NCBI RefSeq assembly: GCF_014652855.1
Contig: NZ_BMZP01000006.1
Span: forward strand, 35,584 to 99,583
From: Novosphingobium pokkalii
GTDB taxonomy: Bacteria > Pseudomonadota > Alphaproteobacteria > Sphingomonadales > Sphingomonadaceae
Direction: 5' to 3'
Length of the DNA stretch: 64,000 nucleotides
The notes under the pieces were generated by a model. The model was not told the DNA's origin. It worked only from the letters and a program-made list of their open reading frames with translations, and ran no database searches. Position numbers and translations under genes: made by a program. This document shows, piece by piece, positions 54,846-64,000 of this stretch; the stretch's first letter is position 1, and each line of letters opens with the position of its first letter.

Positions 54846-55195
54846 CCCTGACGCTCTACGGCATTCCCAACTGCGACACCGTGAAGAAGGCGCGCACCTG
54901 GCTCGATGGGCAGGGACTGGCCTACACCTTCCACGACTACAAGAAGCAGGGCGCCGACGCTGACCAAGTGGCCGGATGGGTGGCGCAAGCGGGGCTGGAG
55001 AGAGTGCTCAACAAGGCCGGAACCACGTTCCGCAAGCTGCCCGAGGCGGACAAGGCCGATCTGACGACCGAAAAGGCCGTGACGCTGATGGTGGCGCAAC
55101 CCTCGTTGATCAAGCGGCCGATCGTGGAGCATCCCGGCGGCCTGCTCGTGGGGTTCAAGCAGGCCGAATGGGAAACCGCGCTTACGCCCGCGTGA
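54842..55195 (+). CDS. ArsC/Spx-family reductase-like protein (YffB type)
   Basis: Thioredoxin-fold protein of 117 residues with the ArsC-family active-site region LYGIPNCDTVKKARTWLDGQG and a conserved Arg in SLIKRPIVEHPGGLLVGF. The N-terminal motif has one Cys, Cys11, and none elsewhere, unlike classical ArsC-glutaredoxin pairs; YffB relatives bind glutathione. True arsenate reduction is doubtful. It is coupled to the ABM gene and overlaps the convergent ubiG by 14 bases. Confidence 0.85.
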   Translation: MTLTLYGIPNCDTVKKARTWLDGQGLAYTFHDYKKQGADADQVAGWVAQAGLERVLNKAGTTFRKLPEADKADLTTEKAVTLMVAQPSLIKRPIVEHPGGLLVGFKQAEWETALTPA

Positions 55196-55922
55196 CGGTC
55201 ACGATATAGTTCAGCGCCAAGTCGTCCGACAGGTGCAGCCCCTTGGCCGGCCCCCAGGCAATGCCCTGGGGGTTGCCCATCTTGAGGCCCGCCGCTTCCA
55301 GCAGATCGTGCAGTTCGATCGGGGTGATGAAATCGTCCCAATGGTGCGTCCCGCGCGGCACCATGCCCAGCCGCTCCGCTGCTTCCACCATCAGCACGCG
55401 CGAGGCAGGCGTGCGGTTGGGGGTGGACAGCACCATCAACCCGCCCTGGCCGAGCGTCTGCGCCAGCGCGGCCACGAAGGCGGGCTTGTCGGCGACGTGC
55501 TCGATCACTTCCATCGAGGTGACCAGGTCGAAACCGGCAAGGCCCAGTTCTGCCAGTTCGCCATGGCGATAGTCGATGGTCAGCCCCGCACCCTCGGCAT
55601 GGGCGCGCGCCGCCGCGATGTTTTCCGCCGCCGCGTCCACCGCCGTGACAGCCGCACCCATGCGATGCAGCGGCTCTGCCAGCAGGCCGGCGCCACAGCC
55701 CACATCAAGGGCGCGCTTGCCCGCAAGGGGGCGCAACCCGCGCGGATCGGCGGCGAAATGCGTGTCGATCGCCGCGCGGATGAAGCCCAGGCGCACCGGG
55801 TTCAGCTTGTGCAGCATCGCCGATTGGCCCTTGGGATCCCACCAGTCGGCCGCCAACTTGCCGAAATGGGCCGCTTCTTCGGGCCGGATGGTCTGTGCGC
55901 TCAAGGTTGTTGCATTGCTCAT
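55182..55922 (-). CDS. ubiG: Ubiquinone biosynthesis O-methyltransferase
   Basis: SAM-dependent enzyme that makes both O-methylations in ubiquinone synthesis. The 246-residue protein has AAHFGKLAADWWDPKGQSAMLHKLNPVRLGFI, SAM motif I ALDVGCGAGLLAEPLHRMGA, VTSMEVIEHVADKPAFV and the C-terminal GTHHWDDFITPIELHDLLEAAGL. These are the UbiG pattern, distinct from other class I methyltransferases. It is divergent from lysC and overlaps the ArsC-like gene end by 14 bases. Confidence 0.94.
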   Translation of the reverse strand: MSNATTLSAQTIRPEEAAHFGKLAADWWDPKGQSAMLHKLNPVRLGFIRAAIDTHFAADPRGLRPLAGKRALDVGCGAGLLAEPLHRMGAAVTAVDAAAENIAAARAHAEGAGLTIDYRHGELAELGLAGFDLVTSMEVIEHVADKPAFVAALAQTLGQGGLMVLSTPNRTPASRVLMVEAAERLGMVPRGTHHWDDFITPIELHDLLEAAGLKMGNPQGIAWGPAKGLHLSDDLALNYIVTVTRA

Positions 55923-56010
55923 GCCACCTCCCTAAAGCGCCGCATTCGCATGGTCCATGGGCCATGCGGGCAAGATTCTTTCTTTTGGCAGGTGAACAGG
56001 AGCACAAGCG

Positions 56011-57267
56011 TTGGCCCGGATCGTGATGAAATTCGGCGGCACCTCGATGGCCGGAACCGAGCGAATCCGCCGCGTCGCGCGGATCGTGCAGCGCCAGCAG
56101 GCCGCCGGCCATGAAGTGGCGGTGGTGGTTTCGGCCATGGCCGGCGAAACCGACCGCCTCGTGAACTTCTGCCGTGAAGCCAGCGCGCTCTATGATCCGG
56201 CGGAATACGATGTGGTGGTGGCCAGCGGCGAGCAGGTCACCTCGGGCCTTCTGGCCATGCACTTGCAGGCGTTGGGCTGCAAGGCGCGCTCGTGGCTGGG
56301 CTGGCAATTGCCTGTGCGCACCGACGATGCCTTTTCCAAGGCGCGCATCGAAGGCATCGATTCGGCAGAGCTGCTGGCCAGCATGGCCGCCGGCGAAGTG
56401 GCGGTGATCCCCGGTTTCCAGGGGCTGACCGACAGCAACCGAATCACCACGCTGGGCCGTGGCGGGTCCGACACCTCGGCCGTAGCCGTGGCCGCCGCGA
56501 TCGGCGCCGACCGCTGCGACATCTATACCGACGTCGACGGGGTCTATACCACCGACCCCCGCATCGTGGCCAAGGCGCGCAAGCTCAAGGCCGTGACCTA
56601 CGAAGAAATGCTGGAACTGGCCTCGGTCGGTTCCAAGGTTCTGCAAACCCGTTCCGTCTCGCTTGCGATGAAGGAGAACGTGCGGGTGCAGGTGTTGTCA
56701 TCCTTCATCGACGACGATGCCCCGGCGGCGGACACGATCCCCGGCACGATGATCGTCGCGGACGAGGAACTGGAAGGGTACGAAATGGAACGCCAGCTGA
56801 TCACCGGCATCGCTGCCGACAAGAACGAGGCCAAGGTCACTCTCACGCGGATCGCGGATCGCCCCGGCGCGGTTGCCTCGATCTTTGCGCCGCTGGCCGA
56901 AGCCAACATCAACGTGGACATGATCATTCAGAACATCGCCAAGGACAAGGGCGAGACGGATGTGACCTTCACCTGCCCGCAGGCCGACCTCGCCCGCACC
57001 CAGGCCCTGCTGGAAGAGCGCAAGGACCAGATCGGCTGGTATCGCCTGATCGCCGACAGCAAGGTGGCCAAGGTTTCCGTGGTCGGCGTGGGCATGCGCA
57101 GCCACGCCGGCGTTGCCAGCACGATGTTCAAGTCGCTGGCCGATCGCGGCATCAATATCCAGGCGATCTCCACCAGCGAAATCAAGGTCTCGGTGCTGAT
57201 CGACGCCGACGAAGTGGAACTGGCCGTGCGCGTGCTGCACACCGCCTATGGGCTGGACGCGCAGTAA
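56011..57267 (+). CDS. lysC: Aspartate kinase
   Basis: Phosphorylates aspartate at the entry to lysine, threonine and methionine synthesis. The 418-residue protein starts ARIVMKFGGTSMAG (KFGGTS ATP motif), has GRGGSDTSAVAVAAAIGADRCDIYTDVDGVYTTDPR, and ends with two ACT domains (about 265-340 and 345-410), the usual feedback-binding part. The start is TTG at 56011 with AGGAG about ten bases before; an in-frame ATG at 56026 would remove the conserved first strand. Length fits the catalytic-ACT-ACT alpha form. Confidence 0.93.
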   Translation: MARIVMKFGGTSMAGTERIRRVARIVQRQQAAGHEVAVVVSAMAGETDRLVNFCREASALYDPAEYDVVVASGEQVTSGLLAMHLQALGCKARSWLGWQLPVRTDDAFSKARIEGIDSAELLASMAAGEVAVIPGFQGLTDSNRITTLGRGGSDTSAVAVAAAIGADRCDIYTDVDGVYTTDPRIVAKARKLKAVTYEEMLELASVGSKVLQTRSVSLAMKENVRVQVLSSFIDDDAPAADTIPGTMIVADEELEGYEMERQLITGIAADKNEAKVTLTRIADRPGAVASIFAPLAEANINVDMIIQNIAKDKGETDVTFTCPQADLARTQALLEERKDQIGWYRLIADSKVAKVSVVGVGMRSHAGVASTMFKSLADRGINIQAISTSEIKVSVLIDADEVELAVRVLHTAYGLDAQ

Positions 57268-57294
57268 AGGGTGTATGGGCCGACCCGTTGCGGA

Positions 57295-57367
57295 GGGCCC
57301 CGGGTCAAGCCCGGGGCGACGGGATTAAAGCGCAATGCCTCGTCGCCCCGGACTTGATCCGGGGCCC
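57295..57367. repeat. Inverted-repeat element left of the GIY-YIG gene
   Basis: Arms 57295-57321 and 57341-57367 pair over 27 bases with two transition mismatches. The right arm carries CCCCGGACTTGATCCGGGG; the left has two changes. It begins 28 bases after the lysC stop. Same family as 38670 and 57768. Confidence 0.85.
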
Positions 57368-57453
57368 CACGCAGCGCTCGCAAATGCAGCCATTTCGGCA
57401 GAAACAGCCATTGCTGGCTTGATGTAGCGCACCCCCTCGCGCAACCTCGCCCC

Positions 57454-57750
57454 ATGCAAAGCGAAGCCAAAGGCGGCTGGGTCTATATCATGACCAACCG
57501 CCCGCGCGGCATACTCTACGTGGGCGTTACCGCCGATCTCGCCCGTCGCGTGGTCCAGCACCGGGACGGCTCCGGATCAGCCTTTTGTGCCGCCCATGCG
57601 CTGGCCCGGCTGGTATGGGCCGAGCGTGGCGAAGCCATCGAAGACTGCATCGCCCATGAGAAACGCCTGAAACGGTGGCAGCGGGCTTGGAAAATCGCCT
57701 TGGTGGAGCGCACCAACCCAGACTGGGAGGATTTGTTCGACCAGTTATAG
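57454..57750 (+). CDS. Stand-alone GIY-YIG nuclease-domain protein
   Basis: The 98-residue protein is a single GIY-YIG domain (UvrC N-terminal/YhbQ-like, COG2827 type): GWVYIMTNRPRGILYVGVTADLARRVVQHRDG holds the paired tyrosines and the catalytic Arg, and the later Glu is in CIAHEKRLKRWQRAWK. It ends DWEDLFDQL. No DNA-binding addition is present. Both flanks carry copies of the same inverted-repeat element within about 90 bases on the left and 20 on the right. It may act on or spread with those repeats; that is inference. Confidence 0.87.
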   Translation: MQSEAKGGWVYIMTNRPRGILYVGVTADLARRVVQHRDGSGSAFCAAHALARLVWAERGEAIEDCIAHEKRLKRWQRAWKIALVERTNPDWEDLFDQL

Positions 57751-57767
57751 GGTTCGAGGGCGGCGTG

Positions 57768-57837
57768 GGGCCCCGGATCAAGTCCGGGGCGACGAAAGCT
57801 TGCACCAGAACGTCGCCCCGGACTTGATCCGGGGCCC
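57768..57837. repeat. Inverted-repeat element right of the GIY-YIG gene
   Basis: Perfect 27-bp arms (57768-57794 and 57811-57837) with a 16-base loop; core CCCCGGATCAAGTCCGGGG. It lies between the convergent GIY-YIG and metH ends and may terminate both. Confidence 0.87.
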
Positions 57838-57853
57838 TCCGCCACGCAGCACA

Positions 57854-60474
<2,621 letters not shown>

Positions 60475-60475
<1 letters not shown>

Positions 60476-61539
60476 CACTTGATCATCACAAAGGGTTCGA
60501 GGCCGGCAAGGCGCGTAAGCGGTTCGGGGCGCGCGGTCTGGCGCGGGGCAAGCCCTGCCACCTTGCGCGCCATGGCGGCGATATGCGCGGGGGTGGAGCC
60601 GCAGCAGCCGCCCAGCACGTTGACCTGGCCCGCCACGGCCCATTCGCCGACGAGGCCTGCGGTGGTATCGGGCTCCTCGTCATACTGGCCCAGTTCGTTA
60701 GGCAGGCCGGCATTGGGATAGATCATGATCAGGGTGTCGGCGATTTCGGCCAGCGCCTTGACATGCGGGCGCAACTGCGTGGCGCCGAACGAGCAATTGA
60801 GGCCGACCGTCACCGGCCGGGCATGGCGCACCGCATACCAGAACGCCTCGACCGTGTGGCCCGACAGGTTGCGCCCGGAAAGATCGGTCAGCGTCATCGA
60901 CAGCATGATCGGCACTTCGCGGCCCAGTTGCCGCTCCAGCTTTTTCACCGCCATGATCGCGGCCTTGCAATTGAGCGTGTCGAACACCGTTTCCACCAGG
61001 ATGAAATCGGCGCCGCCTTCGACCAGCGCTTCGGCCTGCTCGCGATAGACTTCGACCAGGAAATCCCAGTCGATTTCGCGATAGCCGGGATCGTTGACAT
61101 CGGGCGATAGCGACAGCGTCTTGTTGGTCGGCCCGATCGCGCCGGCGACAAAGCGCGGACGGCCATCGGCAGCGGCGAACTCATCGGCCACGCGGCGGGC
61201 CAGGCGCGCCGATTCCACATTGATGTCGCGCACCAGGTGCTCGGCGCCGTAATCGGCCTGGCTGATGCGGTTGGCCGAGAACGTGTTGGTTTCGGCAATG
61301 TCCGCTCCGGCCTGGAAATAGGCGCGGTGGATCGCTTCGGGCACGTCCGGCCGGGTCAGTGCCAGGATATCGTTGTTGCCCTTCTGATCGTGCGTGAGGC
61401 CAAGGTTCCCGGCATAGTCGGCCTCGGTCAGCTTGCGGTTCTGGATCTCGGTGCCAAAGGCACCATCGGTGATCAGGATGCGCTGGGCAGCCTGTTGCAG
61501 CAGCGCGGCGCGCGCAGCGCTGGGGATCAGATCGGTCAT
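60475..61539 (-). CDS. metH: Methionine synthase, homocysteine-binding part
   Basis: The 354-residue protein is the zinc- and homocysteine-binding barrel that is normally the N-terminus of MetH. It has [23 protein letters not shown], and zinc cysteines in VGLNCSFGA and [11 protein letters not shown]. It is complete with its own start at 61539, which overlaps the metF stop as ATGA. With the downstream 873-residue gene it reconstitutes methyl transfer from methyl-folate to homocysteine. This is a gene split, not a frameshift: each part has proper ends and the frames differ by design of the overlap. Confidence 0.93.
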
Positions 61540-62477
61540 GCGGCGTTCTCCAGCCCGGCCGCATCCTTGGGGCGGCGGCCGAGGAGGTGGCAGATGGCAT
61601 AGCTCAGCTCGGCGCGGTTGAGCGTGTAGAAGTGGAAATCGCGCACCCCGCCGGCATAGAGGCGGCGGCAAAATTCCGCCGAAACCGTGGCGGCGACCAA
61701 CTGGCGCGAAGCCGGATGGGTATCGAGCCCGGCAAACAGGCTCTCCATCCATGCCGGCAGGGCGGCGCCGCAGGCAGCGGCAAACTTGCGCGTCTGGGCA
61801 AAATTGGACACCGGCAGGATGCCCGGCAGCACCGGCGCATCGATCCCGGCGGCGGCCAGCTTGTCCTGATAGCGGAAGAAGGTCTCCGGCTCGAAGAAGA
61901 ACTGGCTGATCGCGCGGGCAGCGCCTGCATCCAGCTTGCGCTTGAGGTTGTCGATATCGGCGTCCTGGCTGGGCGAATCCGGGTGGCTTTCCGGATAGGC
62001 AGCCACCGAAATGTCGAACGGCGCGATGGTCTTGAGCCCCGCCACCAGCTCGGCGGCATTGGCATAGCCATCGGGATGCGGCGTGAACGGCACGCCTGGC
62101 GCGCCCATGTCGCCGCGCAGGGCCACGATATGGCGCACGCCCGCTTCCCAATAGGCTTCGGCCACGGCGCGGATCTCGGCCTTGCTGGCGTCGACGCAGG
62201 TCAGGTGCGCGGCGGCCGGCAGGCGCGCCTCGCGGATGATGCGCGCCACCGTGTCATGCGTGCGATCGCGGGTGGAGCCGCCCGCGCCATACGTCACCGA
62301 GACGAATTCGGGCTGGAGCGGCGCCAGCGTCTCCACCACGTCCCACAACTGCGCCATCAGCGCGTCGGTCTTGGGCGGGAAGAATTCAAAGCTCACCCGG
62401 ATATCGCCAGGCAGCCCGGCGAAGAGAGGGGTATCGAGCGCGGTGCGCGCCTCGCGCAACTGGTCGTAGCGGGTCAT
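61536..62477 (-). CDS. metF: Methylenetetrahydrofolate reductase
   Basis: FAD enzyme that makes 5-methyl-tetrahydrofolate for MetH. The 313-residue protein has VSFEFFPPKTDAL, VSVTYGAGGSTRDRTHDTVARI, HLTCVDASKAEI, ALRGDMGAPG and AARAISQFFFEPETFFRY, all MetF landmarks. The ATG at 62477 is five bases after the stop of the ArsR-methyltransferase gene. The order regulator, metF, metH (two parts) is a complete one-carbon delivery unit. Confidence 0.94.
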   Translation of the reverse strand: MTRYDQLREARTALDTPLFAGLPGDIRVSFEFFPPKTDALMAQLWDVVETLAPLQPEFVSVTYGAGGSTRDRTHDTVARIIREARLPAAAHLTCVDASKAEIRAVAEAYWEAGVRHIVALRGDMGAPGVPFTPHPDGYANAAELVAGLKTIAPFDISVAAYPESHPDSPSQDADIDNLKRKLDAGAARAISQFFFEPETFFRYQDKLAAAGIDAPVLPGILPVSNFAQTRKFAAACGAALPAWMESLFAGLDTHPASRQLVAATVSAEFCRRLYAGGVRDFHFYTLNRAELSYAICHLLGRRPKDAAGLENAA

Positions 62478-62482
62478 GGGTC

Positions 62483-63514
62483 TCAGCTCTTGGAAAAGGC
62501 GGGGGCTGATGGCAGCGCCGCGCCGGGCTCGCGGCGGCGGGCGGTCCACAGCTTGACGATCAGTTCGCGCCCGGCCAGCGCCTGCTCGGCCAGCGGGACG
62601 AACCCGGCATCGCCCAGCAGCTTGGCCATCTGCGCATCGGAAAAGCCCAGGCGCGCATGGGCATGGGCCAGGCGCAGTTCCTCGCGATCGTGCGCGGCAA
62701 AATCGACGACCGCGATCCGCCCGCCCGGCGCGGTGACGCGCGCCGCCTCGGCCAGCACGGCTTCGGGCGCGAGGGCATAATGCAGCACCTGGTGAAACAG
62801 CACGGTGTCGAACGCGCCATCGGCAAAGGGCAGCGCCAGGAAATCACCTTGTACCAGATCGACCTGCCCGGCCGGCAGCCCTTGCAGGCGGGTGCGTGCC
62901 AGGCGCAGCATTTCCGGGCTCTTGTCCAGCCCGGTGACATGCGCCGCGCGCGGTGCGAGCAGTTCGGCCATGCGGCCGGTGCCAGTGCCCACGTCGAGCA
63001 ACTGGCCCAGCGGCCGGGCCGCGCCGGCTTCGTCGAGCAGGGCGACCAGCGCCGCTTCCACCGGGCCATCGGCAATGTGCAGGCTGCGCAACTGGTCCCA
63101 GTCGGCGGCATGGCGGGCGAAGTATTCGGCAGCGCTGGCCTCGCGCGTGGCGCGGATGGCGTCGAGATGCTGGCGATCCTCGCGCACCTGAACCGAAAAG
63201 TCCGCGTCCTCCGCTTCGGCTGCGGCCAGGGCGCGGGCCAGCGCGGTGCCCAGCGCCGAGGGTGCGCCGCGCCGGGCGCTTTCCTCGGCAATGGCCGCGC
63301 GCAGAAACACCCAGCCCCCTTCGCGCCGCCGCTCCGCCAGGCCGGCATCGCACAGGATCTTCACATGGCGCGACACGCGCGGCTGGCTTTGCCCGAGCAC
63401 TTGCGCCAATTCGCCCACGGCCAGCTCCATACTGGCGAGAAGCCGCATGATGCGCAGACGGGTGGGGTCTGCCAGGGCGCGCAGGGATTCGAGCAGGGTC
63501 ATCGTGGAAGCCAT
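62483..63514 (-). CDS. ArsR repressor fused to a SAM methyltransferase domain
   Basis: The 343-residue protein has an ArsR winged helix (about 5-95: LESLRALADPTRLRIMRLLASMELAVGELAQVLGQSQPRVSRHVKILCDAGL) followed by a class I methyltransferase domain (about 155-300: LLDVGTGTGRMAELLAPRA, FDTVLFHQVLHYALAPEAVLAEAARV). The methyltransferase fold may sense SAM or SAH instead of, or as well as, catalysing. As first gene before metF-metH it probably controls the methionine cycle. ATG 63514 is chosen; it lies inside operator 1, so repression would also block translation start. ATG 63502 would give the bare ArsR N-terminus. Confidence 0.87.
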   Translation of the reverse strand: MASTMTLLESLRALADPTRLRIMRLLASMELAVGELAQVLGQSQPRVSRHVKILCDAGLAERRREGGWVFLRAAIAEESARRGAPSALGTALARALAAAEAEDADFSVQVREDRQHLDAIRATREASAAEYFARHAADWDQLRSLHIADGPVEAALVALLDEAGAARPLGQLLDVGTGTGRMAELLAPRAAHVTGLDKSPEMLRLARTRLQGLPAGQVDLVQGDFLALPFADGAFDTVLFHQVLHYALAPEAVLAEAARVTAPGGRIAVVDFAAHDREELRLAHAHARLGFSDAQMAKLLGDAGFVPLAEQALAGRELIVKLWTARRREPGAALPSAPAFSKS

Positions 63515-63532
63515 ATAAAGCAACCTTTATAT
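63513..63532. promoter_or_regulatory. ArsR-type operator 1
   Basis: ATATAAAG-caac-CTTTATAT, perfect 8-base arms. It overlaps the start codon of the ArsR-methyltransferase gene. Its centre is 30 bases from operator 2, close to three helical turns. Confidence 0.8.
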
Positions 63533-63542
63533 CGGTCAATCC

Positions 63543-63562
63543 ATATAAAGAGTTCTTTATAT
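63543..63562. promoter_or_regulatory. ArsR-type operator 2
   Basis: ATATAAAG-agtt-CTTTATAT. Arms are identical to operator 1 and only the four central bases differ. In a GC-rich genome two such AT-only palindromes are very unlikely to be chance. Confidence 0.8.
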
Positions 63563-63725
63563 CAGTGAGCAAGCCTTACAAAGCGGCGCGGCCCGACCGG
63601 ACACGGGCCATCGCAACCAGCCATGCCGGGCCAAGTTTGCCATTGGCTTGACGCGGGCGCGCCGATAATACCGATGGGGAACGATCGGCTGCAAAGCCGA
63701 CAGGAATCAACAAGGAAGCCCCACG

Positions 63726-64000
63726 ATGAAGAAGCTCCTCTCGACTGCCGTTCTGGCCGCCGCCGCGCTCTCGCTGTCCGCTTGCGGCCATTCGGACGAT
63801 GCTTCGAGCGAAGCGACGCCCGACAACGTGGAAATGCCGGCCGACGAACTGCCCGCCACCGACGTTTCGGCCGCTGCGCCGGCCCCGGTCGATGCCCCGG
63901 CCGCCGACACCAGCGCCGCCGCGCAGACCCCCGAAGACGCCGCCCGCAGCGCCGCCGACAACGCCGCCGCCGCGGCCGACGCCGCGAAGGCTGCTGCGGC
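63726..64000 (+). CDS. Ala-rich lipoprotein, 3' end outside window
   Basis: Start of a lipoprotein gene that runs past the right edge; 91 codons are visible. MKKLLSTAVLAAAALSLSACG is a signal peptide with lipobox LSAC, so Cys20 should carry lipid. The following residue is Gly, not Asp, which fits outer-membrane delivery. The rest is acidic and Ala/Pro-rich (SDDASSEATPDNVEMPADELP, then AADTSAAAQTPEDAARSAADNAA), a flexible or coiled stretch. AAGGAAG precedes the ATG. It is divergent from the ArsR operon. Function unknown. Confidence 0.8.
   Translation, partial: MKKLLSTAVLAAAALSLSACGHSDDASSEATPDNVEMPADELPATDVSAAAPAPVDAPAADTSAAAQTPEDAARSAADNAAAAADAAKAAA

Noticed and set aside
63648..63671. TTGACG and TAATAC as a promoter for the lipoprotein gene
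   Set aside because: The spacing is only about 12 bases, too short for a sigma-70 promoter.

Overview
The window is a GC-rich stretch of a bacterial chromosome. Gene content points to an alphaproteobacterium of the order Sphingomonadales, probably near Novosphingobium or Sphingomonas. The pointers are a SapC / cupin-like / tryptophan-halogenase set beside a TonB-dependent receptor, methionine synthase split into two genes, a PedF-type cytochrome c with a PQQ-dependent dehydrogenase, and short dispersed palindromes. This placement is inference from gene content; no marker gene such as 16S rRNA is present. Genes are densely packed and many adjacent genes overlap as ATGA or GTGgcTGA, suggesting translational coupling.

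Region 1 (1-4.9 kb): the end of a GAF-GGDEF diguanylate cyclase, then a minus-strand valine/isobutyryl-CoA operon (acyl-CoA dehydrogenase, 3-hydroxyisobutyryl-CoA hydrolase, enoyl-CoA hydratase, mmsB), with two large RNA-type hairpins before mmsB.

Region 2 (5.0-18.5 kb): a minus-strand polysaccharide utilisation locus, probably for beta-glucans. It runs TonB receptor, SapC, cupin-like protein, tryptophan halogenase, GH16, LacI regulator, MFS, GH3 and sugar MFS. The same 16-base LacI-type operator stands before the TonB receptor and the GH3 gene.

Region 3 (18.6-27.2 kb): a three-gene signalling operon (small membrane-anchored protein, hybrid histidine kinase with Hpt, response-regulator diguanylate cyclase) and an orphan Pls/PosA-type single-module NRPS.

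Region 4 (27.3-41.2 kb): an alcohol/aldehyde oxidation island. It holds an ExaC-type aldehyde dehydrogenase with a DUF779 partner, a FIST / PAS-hybrid-kinase / LuxR-regulator sensing module, a PQQ alcohol dehydrogenase with a lanthanide-type active site, cytochrome c-550 (PedF-like), a quinoprotein-associated periplasmic binding protein, a beta-propeller protein, a porin and a second cytochrome c. Five of these promoters carry a related 17-22 base motif in the same orientation, suggesting one regulon.

Region 5 (41.3-57.3 kb): nitronate monooxygenase, small proteins, tRNA-Lys, folK, aguB, msrA, an exported fusion of cyanophycinase with isoaspartyl peptidase divergent from a second TonB receptor, aroC, a chemotaxis receptor, ubiG and lysC.

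Region 6 (57.3-64 kb): a GIY-YIG protein bracketed by two near-identical inverted-repeat elements, then a methionine-cycle operon (ArsR-methyltransferase fusion, metF, split metH) with two identical palindromic operators, and the start of a lipoprotein gene. No rRNA, CRISPR array, insertion sequence or prophage was seen.
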